DNA from: an uncultured Oscillospiraceae bacterium
Lineage (GTDB): Bacteria; Bacillota; Clostridia; Oscillospirales; Acutalibacteraceae
Reading direction: 5' to 3'
DNA: 8,656 nucleotides
NCBI GenBank assembly: GCA_900554525.1
Contig: USHL01000048.1
Span: forward strand, 1-8,656
The position numbers were made by a program, and so were the translations under genes. The notes below the pieces were generated by a model. That model saw nothing but the letters and a program-made list of their open reading frames with translations, was not told the origin of the DNA and searched no databases. Positions 1-6,272 of this stretch are shown piece after piece. Positions within the stretch are counted from its first letter, which is position 1. Every line of letters begins with the position of its first letter.

Positions 1-266
1 GTCCCGAACTTACAGAGGAGACTGAATCGCTCGAACGCTCATATATACGTGAAGAGCGGAAAATAGCTTTGCATAAGGCCATTGCAGAGCTTAAACCCGA
101 GTACAGGCAGGTGCTGTGGCTGATATATTTTGAGGGCTTTTCTAATAAGGAGGCTGCGGCTGTAATGGGCAAAAGCGTTCACAATACAGAAACCCTTGTG
201 TATCGGGCTCGCAGGTCACTCAAAGCATTATTGGAAAAGGAGGAATTCGTATATGAAGAGCTATGA
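1..266 (+). CDS. RNA polymerase sigma factor, ECF-type sigma-70 family (3' part, region 4)
   Basis: The reading frame is open from base 3 at the window edge, so the gene is cut at its 5' end and only about 87 C-terminal residues are seen. They form a sigma region 4: 'AIAELKPEYRQVL' followed by a helix-turn-helix around 'FSNKEAAAVMGKS' and the recognition-helix segment 'VHNTETLVYRARRSLK'. This domain contacts the -35 element, so the protein should direct core polymerase to a dedicated promoter set. Region 2 lies outside the window, so the subgroup cannot be fixed. An internal TTG at 69 is not a credible start because the frame continues upstream through charged helical sequence. The stop (TGA 264-266) lies inside the next gene, a translational-coupling arrangement typical of a sigma factor and its membrane regulator. 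The family assignment is firm; the target regulon is unknown. Confidence 0.9.
   Translation, partial: PELTEETESLERSYIREERKIALHKAIAELKPEYRQVLWLIYFEGFSNKEAAAVMGKSVHNTETLVYRARRSLKALLEKEEFVYEEL
237..243 (+). promoter_or_regulatory. Ribosome binding site deciding the start of the sigma-partner gene
   Basis: AAGGAGG, nine bases before the ATG at 253. It fixes the start at 253 rather than the longer open frame from 196, which would run through the sigma-factor recognition helix. It lies inside the sigma gene, consistent with coupled translation. Confidence 0.8.
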
Positions 267-1131
267 TAAAATGGCGAACGATGTGCTGCGACGTATCGGG
301 GAATACAGAGCCGCACAGAAAAAAAGAAAAAAAATTATCATTAAGGCGTCGGCAGCGGTATGCTGTGTTTCGGCTGCGCTGCTTGCGGGTGCCGGTATAG
401 GAAAAGGCGGATTTTTATCTTTTACTGATACTCAAGTTATTGAAAAACGGCAGGAGTTAAATAATTCCGGCAGTGAAGTCTCAGACAATAATGAGGCGGA
501 AAAACCCGTAAAAAAACCGTCGTCGGAGCCTCAGGGCGGGAAAGCACAGGAACCGTCATCTTCAGAGGTCACGGAAACCCAGGAAACTCCGCCGCAGAGC
601 AGTAATTCTGAACCGGAGCATTTACAGTCGGGGGGCATATCCGGCGGAGCTATGATTTGGAATGTTTACTGTAACCGGATTGTCGGAAGTGCCGGCGGCG
701 CCAAACTGTATTATGACCCGGCGCTTTATTACAAAAAGGAACTGACCTCTGATGAAGCGGCAGAGTATTTCGGCAGAGACTTTACCGCACTCGGCGAAGG
801 TCTGAAATTCGTCGGAGGAAATTTTGAATTCTATTTTGAAAACTGCGGCTCAGTCGCCTGCGATACTGCGGTATACAGATACAACGGCGGCGCGGTAACA
901 TTGCTTGCGAGCAGAACAGGGATGCCGTATGACTGCCTGTACACCCTTGAAAGCGAAAATAAAAGCCTGCTGTATGCAGATGATGGGGAAAGGGTAGAGG
1001 TTCTTGCGGGTACAGACGGCGGCGGTTTTTTCTTTGCTGATTTCAGTCGCGGCGGCATTAATTTCAGAGTAACAGCCGAAAATACAGAAAATTCCGAATT
1101 TGTAAGCATAATAAGAGCAGTGATTGGATAA
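253..1131 (+). CDS. Single-pass membrane protein, putative anti-sigma or sigma-signalling partner
   Basis: A 292-residue protein of no family I can name. Residues 1-27 are a short cytoplasmic tail rich in Lys/Arg (QKKRKK at 22-27). Residues 28-50 form one hydrophobic segment (IIIKASAAVCCVSAALLAGA), followed by a low-complexity linker rich in Ser, Glu, Pro and Gln (about 70-128). The rest is an outside domain of about 160 residues with many aromatics and Gly pairs (MIWNVYCNRIVG, KLYYDP, NFEFYFENCG). Positive charge before the helix predicts N-in/C-out topology. Its start overlaps the upstream sigma gene by 14 bp, so the two are surely co-transcribed. By position it should modulate that sigma factor or be its dedicated output. 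The tail is much shorter than a normal zinc-binding anti-sigma domain and has no HxxxCxxC motif, so a classical anti-sigma mechanism is not shown. Three Cys in the outside domain could form a disulfide. Confidence 0.75.
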   Translation: MKSYDKMANDVLRRIGEYRAAQKKRKKIIIKASAAVCCVSAALLAGAGIGKGGFLSFTDTQVIEKRQELNNSGSEVSDNNEAEKPVKKPSSEPQGGKAQEPSSSEVTETQETPPQSSNSEPEHLQSGGISGGAMIWNVYCNRIVGSAGGAKLYYDPALYYKKELTSDEAAEYFGRDFTALGEGLKFVGGNFEFYFENCGSVACDTAVYRYNGGAVTLLASRTGMPYDCLYTLESENKSLLYADDGERVEVLAGTDGGGFFFADFSRGGINFRVTAENTENSEFVSIIRAVIG

Positions 1132-1167
1132 ATAAAAGGACGCTGAGGGTTTCAGCGTCCTTTTATT
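1131..1167. terminator. Bidirectional intrinsic terminator between convergent genes
   Basis: A perfect 16-bp inverted repeat: AATAAAAGGACGCTGA (1131-1146), 5-base loop GGGTT, then TCAGCGTCCTTTTATT (1152-1167). The A/T-rich outer part gives a T-rich 3' arm on both strands. It ends the sigma operon on the + strand and the AI-2E permease gene on the - strand, whose stop is at 1202. Confidence 0.9.
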
Positions 1168-1201
1168 ATAGATTTATCGGATTGATTATTTCCGAAAGAA
1201 A

Positions 1202-2362
1202 TTATACAGATGTTTTCTCAATTTCCTTTTCGGCAGATAAACGCTTGTTTATCGCTTCACGCAGCAGTACATAAAGCACCGCGCAGGTAGGAACGCTTAT
1301 GAGCGCGCCTAATATACCGCCGATATTTCCGCCGACCAGCACCGCACAGACTACGATAACGCCGGGCAGTCCCACAGATTTACCGACAACCTTCGGGTAA
1401 ATAAGAGAGCCTTCGAGCTGCTGGAGCACAATGAAAAATACAATGAACAAAAGCGCTTTGATAGGGCTTACGATAACTATCAGCAGGAAACCTAATATTG
1501 CGCCTATCGTGGCGCCTACAATCGGGACGAGCGCAGCGGCGCCGATAAAGATTGAAATTACGGCTGCGTTCGGGAAGCGGAAGATAGTCATGCCTATAAA
1601 GCATAGCACACCGAGAATAACCGCCTCGGTAAGCTGACCGCTTATAAAGCGTGAAAATGAAGTATAGGTTTTATCGGCAACATAAAATATTGTATGAGCG
1701 GCTTTTTCCGGAAGGAAAGCCTTCATAAATCGCTTTATAAACCTGCCGATTCGTTCTTTCTGAGCAAGGATATAAATTGAAATCAACAGGCTGAACACCG
1801 TGTTATATACTCCGGAGATTACCGAGGTGGTGATATTAACGGTATCTCCGAAAATTCGGTTGGAATTGCTTATCAGTATATCCTTTAAAGTGCTGCCGAC
1901 CCCGCTCCAGTTAATTTCAATATTCGGAACCAAATCCTGCGATAAATTAAACTTTTCCAGCGTATCCTCTATCCAGACCTTGGCCTCGTTCATAAAAGAC
2001 GGAAGACGTTCGGCAAGAGAGACCACCGTGGCAGTAATATCAGGGATTACTACTGCGATGATCAGCACAATGATTGCAAAGGCTATCAAATAGGTAAGGA
2101 CGATGCATAAGGGGCGTTTGCTCTTTTTGACAAATCTCCGTTTTGAATTGTCCATAAATTTAAAGACTCTGGTTTCAAGCGCCGAAAGCAGTACGTTGAG
2201 TACAAAGGCAATGCAGAGCGCCGTTATGACCGGACTGAAAAGCCAGAAAAACCATAGCAGGGTATCGAGCACTCGTCCGAAGTTCTGGAACGCGGCAAAG
2301 GCGACTACTCCGAACAGAATGATAAAGAGGATCTTTTTTATATTTTTAGAATTAAGCTCCAT
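1202..2362 (-). CDS. AI-2E family transporter (UPF0118/PerM-like permease)
   Basis: A 386-residue polytopic membrane protein with the family's layout: hydrophobic pairs near residues 11-60, a helix at 84-107, a long soluble stretch at 108-180 (LAERLPSFMNEAKVWIEDTL), then about five more helices. Family motifs are clear: SGQLTEAVILG (241-251), LVPIVGATIGAILG (278-291), QQLEGSLIYPKVVGKSVG (314-331) and GGILGALISVP (348-358). Members have been linked to autoinducer-2 export and, in other lineages, to Na+/H+ antiport; the substrate cannot be told from sequence, and the family name should not be read as proof of quorum sensing. The ATG at 2362 is preceded by GGGAG (2369-2373) with a 6-base spacer. 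The gene has its own promoter just upstream and shares the bidirectional terminator downstream. Length is normal and the frame intact. Confidence 0.92.
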   Translation of the reverse strand: MELNSKNIKKILFIILFGVVAFAAFQNFGRVLDTLLWFFWLFSPVITALCIAFVLNVLLSALETRVFKFMDNSKRRFVKKSKRPLCIVLTYLIAFAIIVLIIAVVIPDITATVVSLAERLPSFMNEAKVWIEDTLEKFNLSQDLVPNIEINWSGVGSTLKDILISNSNRIFGDTVNITTSVISGVYNTVFSLLISIYILAQKERIGRFIKRFMKAFLPEKAAHTIFYVADKTYTSFSRFISGQLTEAVILGVLCFIGMTIFRFPNAAVISIFIGAAALVPIVGATIGAILGFLLIVIVSPIKALLFIVFFIVLQQLEGSLIYPKVVGKSVGLPGVIVVCAVLVGGNIGGILGALISVPTCAVLYVLLREAINKRLSAEKEIEKTSV

Positions 2363-2395
2363 AGCATACTCCCGATAAAATTATCTTATGATGCT

Positions 2396-2424
2396 ATTAT
2401 AACGCATTTTTACCGGCAAGTAAA
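2396..2424 (-). promoter_or_regulatory. Promoter of the AI-2E transporter gene
   Basis: On the - strand, -35 TTTACT (2424-2419), a 17-base spacer and a perfect -10 TATAAT (2401-2396). Transcription would start near 2389, giving a leader of about 27 bases. It lies between the small OadG-like gene and the permease, so the permease can be expressed independently. Confidence 0.75.
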
Positions 2425-2436
2425 CAATAAGTCGGT

Positions 2437-2577
2437 TTATTTTTTGCCGAATGAAGTAAATATTTTATTAAGCAGCACCGTTATAAGTATAATAACGCCG
2501 ATAACAGCGAATATGCTTATAAGTCCGACTGCGAGATAACGAAGATTTTCTACAAAACACATCGGGTTAAATTCCAT
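2437..2577 (-). CDS. Small OadG-related membrane protein (46 aa, putative decarboxylase gamma-like subunit)
   Basis: A 46-residue ORF starting with ATG at 2577, 17 bases after the stop of the beta-subunit gene. It has a strong GGGAGG site (2592-2587) spaced nine bases from the start. The protein begins MEFNPMCFVENLRYLAVG, carries one transmembrane helix (about residues 13-38, GLISIFAVIGVIILITVLL) and ends NKIFTSFGKK. The order beta subunit then one-helix protein, the size, and the 'Gly-x-x-x-Ile-Phe-x-Val-Ile' start of the helix match the N-terminal anchor of OadG-type gamma subunits, which stabilise the alpha-beta complex in Na+-pumping decarboxylases. The Pro/Ala-rich linker and metal-binding C-terminus of full OadG are absent. 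The assignment to a reduced gamma subunit is inference from context and shape; the gene itself is well supported by its ribosome binding site and frame. Confidence 0.8.
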   Translation of the reverse strand: MEFNPMCFVENLRYLAVGLISIFAVIGVIILITVLLNKIFTSFGKK

Positions 2578-2594
2578 AATGATTTACCTCCCAA

Positions 2595-3731
2595 TCACAT
2601 AAAGAAATTCAGAATCAGTCCGCCCGCAATGACAGAGGCAATCTGTCCGGAAACGTTTACGCCGATAGAATGCATCAGCAGGAAGTTCTGCGGATCTTCC
2701 TTGAGACCCATCTGATGTACCACGCGACCTGACATCGGGAATGCCGAAATACCTGCGGCGCCTATCATCGGGTTTATCTTCTTTTTTAAGAAGAGGTTAA
2801 GGAATTTTGCAAAGAGCACGCCGCCGGCAGTATCAAAGATAAATGCGAAAAGACCGAGCCCGAGTATCAGAAGTGTATCGACATCAAGGAACTTTTCGGC
2901 CTGCATCTGGGAGGCGATAGTGATGCCGAGGAAAATGGTGACAAGGTTGGCGAGAACCTTCTGCGCCGTTTCGGAAAGTGAGTTGAGCACGCCGCATTCG
3001 CGGATAAGATTGCCGAACATAAGGAAACCGATAAGCGAAACCGAAGCCGGAGCGACTATGCCGGCAACAATAGTGATAACAATGGGGAAGAGAATTTTGG
3101 TGAGCTTGGATACCGGCTTTTCAACATACGGCATTCTGATGAGCCTTTCCTTTTTGGTGGTCAGCAGCTTTATTACCGGAGGCTGAATCATCGGAACCAG
3201 CGCCATATAAGAATAGGCCGCCACCATTATCGCGCCCTGATATGACGAGCCGAGCTTTTGTGATACAACGATTGCGGTCGGGCCGTCGGCCGCGCCGATT
3301 ATGCCTATCGAAGCGGCGTCGTTGGTATCGAAGAACATCGATGCCGCGCAGAAGGTGAAGAATATGCCGAACTGGGCGGCCGCGCCGAAGATCATAAGCT
3401 TGGGGTTGGAAAGCAGCGGGCCGAAATCTATCATCGCGCCGATACCGATAAAGAGGATCAGCGGAAATAGCTCGTTCGCTATACCAGCGTCAAACAGTGT
3501 GGTAAGCGCGCCTTCTGCTTTTTCGCCGTTTTCCGCGGTTTGGGTGACCGCCCCGGAAAACGGAATATTGACGAGTATTGTGCCGAAACCGAGCGGCAGA
3601 AGAAGCGTGGGCTCCATCTTGAATTTGATGGCTAAAAAGATAAGCGTGCCGCCGATGAGCCACATGACGATGTAGCGCCAGTCGAGCGCGGCAAGGTTTT
3701 CGACTAAAAAGCCGAAGTCGTTCAGAGACAT
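2595..3731 (-). CDS. Sodium ion-translocating decarboxylase subunit beta (OadB/GcdB/MmdB family)
   Basis: A 378-residue polytopic membrane protein, the length usual for GcdB/MmdB-type beta subunits. In known complexes this subunit decarboxylates carboxybiotin and couples the reaction to Na+ export. The family fingerprints are present: GIGAMIDFGPLL (96-107), IGAADGPTAIVVSQKLG (145-161) whose Asp149 corresponds to the essential Na+-site Asp, GAAGISAFPMSGRVV (324-338), and the C-terminal HSIGVNVSGQIASVIAGG (354-371) with the conserved Asn/Ser region. The ATG at 3731 follows GAAAGG (3746-3741) at nine bases. No alpha (carboxyltransferase/biotin) subunit gene adjoins it; it sits with the 46-aa gamma-like gene only. 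Expression appears to be under a yybP-ykoY-type leader. Family membership is secure; whether it works as a decarboxylase, with which substrate, or in ion transport alone, is open. Confidence 0.93.
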   Translation of the reverse strand: MSLNDFGFLVENLAALDWRYIVMWLIGGTLIFLAIKFKMEPTLLLPLGFGTILVNIPFSGAVTQTAENGEKAEGALTTLFDAGIANELFPLILFIGIGAMIDFGPLLSNPKLMIFGAAAQFGIFFTFCAASMFFDTNDAASIGIIGAADGPTAIVVSQKLGSSYQGAIMVAAYSYMALVPMIQPPVIKLLTTKKERLIRMPYVEKPVSKLTKILFPIVITIVAGIVAPASVSLIGFLMFGNLIRECGVLNSLSETAQKVLANLVTIFLGITIASQMQAEKFLDVDTLLILGLGLFAFIFDTAGGVLFAKFLNLFLKKKINPMIGAAGISAFPMSGRVVHQMGLKEDPQNFLLMHSIGVNVSGQIASVIAGGLILNFFM

Positions 3732-3762
3732 GTTTTTTCACCTTTCTGTAAATTTGCGGCAT

Positions 3763-3804
3763 AAAAAAAGACTTTTGCCGCACAAAATGTACGGTAAAAG
3801 TCTT
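3763..3804 (-). terminator. Riboswitch-controlled intrinsic terminator upstream of the decarboxylase beta gene
   Basis: On the - strand, arm AAGACTTTTACCGTAC (3804-3789), loop ATTTT, arm GTGCGGCAAAAGTCTT, running into seven T (3769-3763). The stem has 15 pairs (one G-U) and one A-C mismatch. Its 5' arm AAGACTTTT is also the 3' strand of the aptamer P1 helix, so aptamer closure and termination exclude each other. It should also stop read-through from the phosphate operon. Confidence 0.9.
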
Positions 3805-3885
3805 GCCGTTTAATGCATAAGCGGGCCGCAAGGCCGTATTGACGCAAAATGCAGCGGAATGAACCGTCAGCTACTCCCTTAAACC
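3793..3885 (-). promoter_or_regulatory. yybP-ykoY family (manganese) riboswitch aptamer
   Basis: Read on the - strand, the leader contains the family's conserved elements in order: the 5' block AAGGGAGTAGC (3880-3870), a short CGG/CCG hairpin, the ligand-loop block GCGTCAATACGG (3844-3833), a GGCC-TTGC-GGCC hairpin, a helix formed by TGCAT and ATGCA, and the closing block GGCAAGACTTTT (3807-3796). P1 pairs GGT..AAG with CTT..ACC around a 2x2 U-U loop. GGAGTAGC, CGTCAA and GCAAGA coincide with the known L. lactis Mn2+ aptamer. Characterised members bind Mn2+ and turn genes ON by keeping the AAGACTTTT strand out of the terminator; the overlap seen here predicts the same. Usual targets are Mn exporters (MntP), TerC-like proteins and P-type ATPases, so a decarboxylase beta gene downstream is unusual. 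The call is by eye; a covariance-model score would settle it. Confidence 0.87.
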
Positions 3886-3893
3886 TGTAAGGC

Positions 3894-3922
3894 ATTATAC
3901 CATAATATTACTGTGTTTACAA
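3894..3922 (-). promoter_or_regulatory. Promoter of the riboswitch-decarboxylase transcript
   Basis: On the - strand, -35 TTGTAA (3922-3917), a 17-base spacer ending in TGG, and -10 TATAAT (3899-3894). Transcription would start near 3888, just before the aptamer, with a leader of about 157 bases to the ATG and about 125 bases if terminated. The -35 box lies only 3 bp beyond the phoR stop codon. Confidence 0.85.
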
Positions 3923-3925
3923 GCC

Positions 3926-5590
3926 TTAATTTTTCTCAAATTCAACGGTTATTTCGGTGCCGGCACCGGGCTCGCTTTTAACGCTGATGCGCCCTCCGGC
4001 GCTTGCGGCGATATGCTTTACTATCGAAAGACCGAGACCTGTTCCTCCGCTTTGCTTGGAACGGCTCTTGTCAACGCGGTAAAAGCGCTCAAAGATTCTG
4101 TCAATGTGCTCTTCGGCAATTCCGATACCTGTATCTTTTACGGTTATAAAGCTTTTGCCGTCCGAAACACCGGTAATTATATCTACTCTGCCGTTCGGTT
4201 TATTGTATTTAATGGCGTTGTCGCACAGATTGTAAATCATTTCAAAGATCAGCGACCTGCCTGCCGAGATTTCCGCAGTGTCGCCAGAAACGCAGACGGT
4301 TATTCCTGATTTTTCCGCCACATTGGCAAGGCTTTCCCTTACGTCTTCGGCGGCCGTTTTAAGATCAACCGTTTCGCTTTCGGAATCGTAAGCACCTTCG
4401 TCAAGTGCCGAAAGCCTGATTATATCGTCTACAAGGGCGATGAGTCTGCCGGCTTCGCGGTTTATGTCGTCCGAAAAGCTTTTTATGTCATCGGGCGCGA
4501 CCATTCCGTTCTTTAGCATATCGGAGATCCCGAGTATCGATGTCAGCGGAGTTTTAAGCTCATGCGATACATTGGCGGTGAATTCACGTCTTAAGCGTTC
4601 GCGCTTTTCCTTTTCGGTGGTGTCTATTATCAGTATGACGGCGCCGTGGGGAACACCGTTTTCGTCAAATACCGGGTTACCGGTGATATCATAGTATTTG
4701 CCCGAGTGCTCGGTCGTTTTTTCGCAGTGGCTGCCGGCCATAATGCTGTCGAATATTTCACGGAAGGTTTCGCTGCGGTTGACGGTCAGGATGTTTTCAC
4801 CGTTAATGCCGGAGCTGATTCCGAGGAATTTTTCGGCGCTTCTGTTGTGTGTTAAAATATAGCCGTTTTTATCGGTGAGGATAAGCCCCTCGTTCATATT
4901 TTCGGATATTATTTCAAATTCGCGTCGGCTTCTTGTCAGCTGTTCTATCTGCTTGCCGATTTTTTTGTTCTGTGAGTTTATCCGTTTTATAAGCGGAGCC
5001 AGCTCTTCATAGCTTTCGCTTATCTCCGCATTGTTGAGCTGAAGCTCGTTTATAGGCTTTAGTATGCGTTTTGAAATATAAGAAGCTAATATCAGCGCCA
5101 GAATAAAGGTAAATACCGCTATTGCGGCGATGGGCTGCAGCAGATTCAAGAGTATCATCCAAACCGAAAGACGGTTGCCGGCGACTCTTAAAACGCTGCC
5201 GTCATCTAATTTTACCGCATAATAGCAGGTGCGTTCCGTGAGTGTTTCGGAGTTCCTGACAGCATAGCCGCTGCCGTTTTTTATAGCTTCCCTGAATTCC
5301 TCACGTTCGGAGTGATTTTCCATTTTATCCGCTTTCGCTTTATTATCGTAAATAACCTCGCCGTCGGAAGCAATTATTGTGACGCGGTCATTTGCGTCTT
5401 CATATTCCTCAGGATCGCCGCCGTCGTTCAGCGTACGGCTTATAAGATAGGCTTCGTTTTCAAGTGCTTCAAGCTGGCTTTCGCGGTATAGCTGATACTG
5501 CACACCAATTATAAATACAAGGCAGGCTAGCATAGTCAGCATAGAGACCAGGAGTATACCTCTGAAGATTTTTTTTGTCATAGTTTTCAC
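3926..5590 (-). CDS. phoR: PhoR-type sensor histidine kinase
   Basis: A 554-residue membrane kinase that would autophosphorylate and pass phosphate to the adjacent response regulator under phosphate limitation. Order of parts: TM1 about 9-30, outside sensor domain about 31-143, TM2 about 144-170, a HAMP-like linker 171-220, a PAS domain about 224-325 (NMNEGLILTDKNGYILTHN), HisKA with His343 in VSHELKTPL, and HATPase_c with the N box NLCDNAIKYN (454-463), G1 DTGIGI (486-491), F box IFERFYRV and G2 GGTGLGL (515-521). All catalytic motifs are intact. The frame opens at GTG 5590, four bases after the regulator's stop, but an ATG three codons later (5581) with a weak upstream GCGGTG is an equally likely start (551 aa). 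Position after pstB-phoU identifies it as PhoR rather than a WalK paralogue, which shares this architecture. Confidence 0.9.
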   Translation of the reverse strand: MKTMTKKIFRGILLVSMLTMLACLVFIIGVQYQLYRESQLEALENEAYLISRTLNDGGDPEEYEDANDRVTIIASDGEVIYDNKAKADKMENHSEREEFREAIKNGSGYAVRNSETLTERTCYYAVKLDDGSVLRVAGNRLSVWMILLNLLQPIAAIAVFTFILALILASYISKRILKPINELQLNNAEISESYEELAPLIKRINSQNKKIGKQIEQLTRSRREFEIISENMNEGLILTDKNGYILTHNRSAEKFLGISSGINGENILTVNRSETFREIFDSIMAGSHCEKTTEHSGKYYDITGNPVFDENGVPHGAVILIIDTTEKEKRERLRREFTANVSHELKTPLTSILGISDMLKNGMVAPDDIKSFSDDINREAGRLIALVDDIIRLSALDEGAYDSESETVDLKTAAEDVRESLANVAEKSGITVCVSGDTAEISAGRSLIFEMIYNLCDNAIKYNKPNGRVDIITGVSDGKSFITVKDTGIGIAEEHIDRIFERFYRVDKSRSKQSGGTGLGLSIVKHIAASAGGRISVKSEPGAGTEITVEFEKN

Positions 5591-5594
5591 CGCT

Positions 5595-6254
5595 TTAACT
5601 GATTTTGTAACCGAGTCCTCTCACGGTTTCAATAAGCCTGCCGCATTCCGCAAGCTTGGTGCGCAGGGTTTTTATATGAACGTCTACCGTGCGGTTTTCA
5701 CCGTCGTAATCGTAGCCCCATATAGTTTCCAACAGCGTGTCGCGTGAAAAGACGGTTCCGCGGTTTTCGGCCATAAGGCAGAGCATTTCAAATTCTTTCA
5801 GTGTAAGCGAAACGTTTTTGCCGTTTACCGTCACGATATGCTTTGTTGGATTAATATAGAGACCATCGATAGTGTATTCGCTTATATTTGATGACGTACG
5901 CCGCAGCAGTGCCTTTATGCGCGAAATAAGCTCCATTGTGCCGAAAGGCTTCACTAAATAATCGTCGGCGCCGCTGTCCAGCCCAAGCACCTTATCGTAT
6001 TCAGTGGATTTCGCCGTCAGCATCATAACCGGTATCGACTTTGTTTCACTGCGTCCTCTAAGCCAGGACAGCACTGAAAGTCCGTCTTCTTCAGGCAGCA
6101 TTATGTCAAGAAGAGCAAGGTCGGGAGTCTTTTTTTCGACAGCCTTTCTGAATTGGGAGGGGAGACCGAAGCCTTCGGCCTCCATTCCGGTTTGCTTTAG
6201 TGCGTATATAACAAATTTTCTGATGCTTTCATCGTCTTCAAGCAGATAAATCAC
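5595..6254 (-). CDS. Phosphate regulon response regulator, OmpR/PhoB family (PhoP/PhoB-type)
   Basis: A 219-residue two-domain regulator. The receiver domain (1-118) has the acidic pair E6/D7-D8, phospho-acceptor Asp50 in LALLDIMLP, Thr80 in MMLTAKS and Lys102 in LVKPFG. The winged-helix DNA-binding domain (about 128-219) has LTLKEFEMLCLM, the recognition-helix region RTVDVHIKTLRTKL and the wing VRGLGYKI. It would bind direct-repeat Pho boxes and activate phosphate-starvation genes including pst. The start is GTG at 6254, with GCGGGGA closely upstream; an overlapping ATG at 6256 is out of frame. It follows the HD-domain gene by 18 bp and precedes phoR by 4 bp. In Firmicutes it would be called PhoP, in Proteobacteria PhoB, so no symbol is imposed. 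Confidence 0.92.
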   Translation of the reverse strand: MIYLLEDDESIRKFVIYALKQTGMEAEGFGLPSQFRKAVEKKTPDLALLDIMLPEEDGLSVLSWLRGRSETKSIPVMMLTAKSTEYDKVLGLDSGADDYLVKPFGTMELISRIKALLRRTSSNISEYTIDGLYINPTKHIVTVNGKNVSLTLKEFEMLCLMAENRGTVFSRDTLLETIWGYDYDGENRTVDVHIKTLRTKLAECGRLIETVRGLGYKIS

Positions 6255-6272
6255 ATTATCCCCGCTTTCTTA

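Noticed and set aside
196..252. A longer start for the sigma-partner membrane protein
   Set aside because: The extra 19 codons lie in the sigma region 4 coding sequence; the AAGGAGG at 237-243 points to the ATG at 253.
2403..2436. A possible terminator after the OadG-like gene
   Set aside because: Only a 4-bp ACCG/CGGT pairing with a 17-base loop and no T run was found, too weak to call; the stretch is better explained by the permease promoter.
3301..3675. Plus-strand open frames opposite the decarboxylase, kinase, HD and ABC genes
   Set aside because: They are antisense shadows of strongly recognisable minus-strand genes, lack ribosome sites, and show no domain-like sequence.
3490..3831. 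A 113-residue minus-strand frame covering the start of the decarboxylase beta gene and part of its leader
   Set aside because: It runs through the terminator and the beta-subunit gene in another frame, has Arg/His-rich low-quality composition, and conflicts with a clear riboswitch leader.
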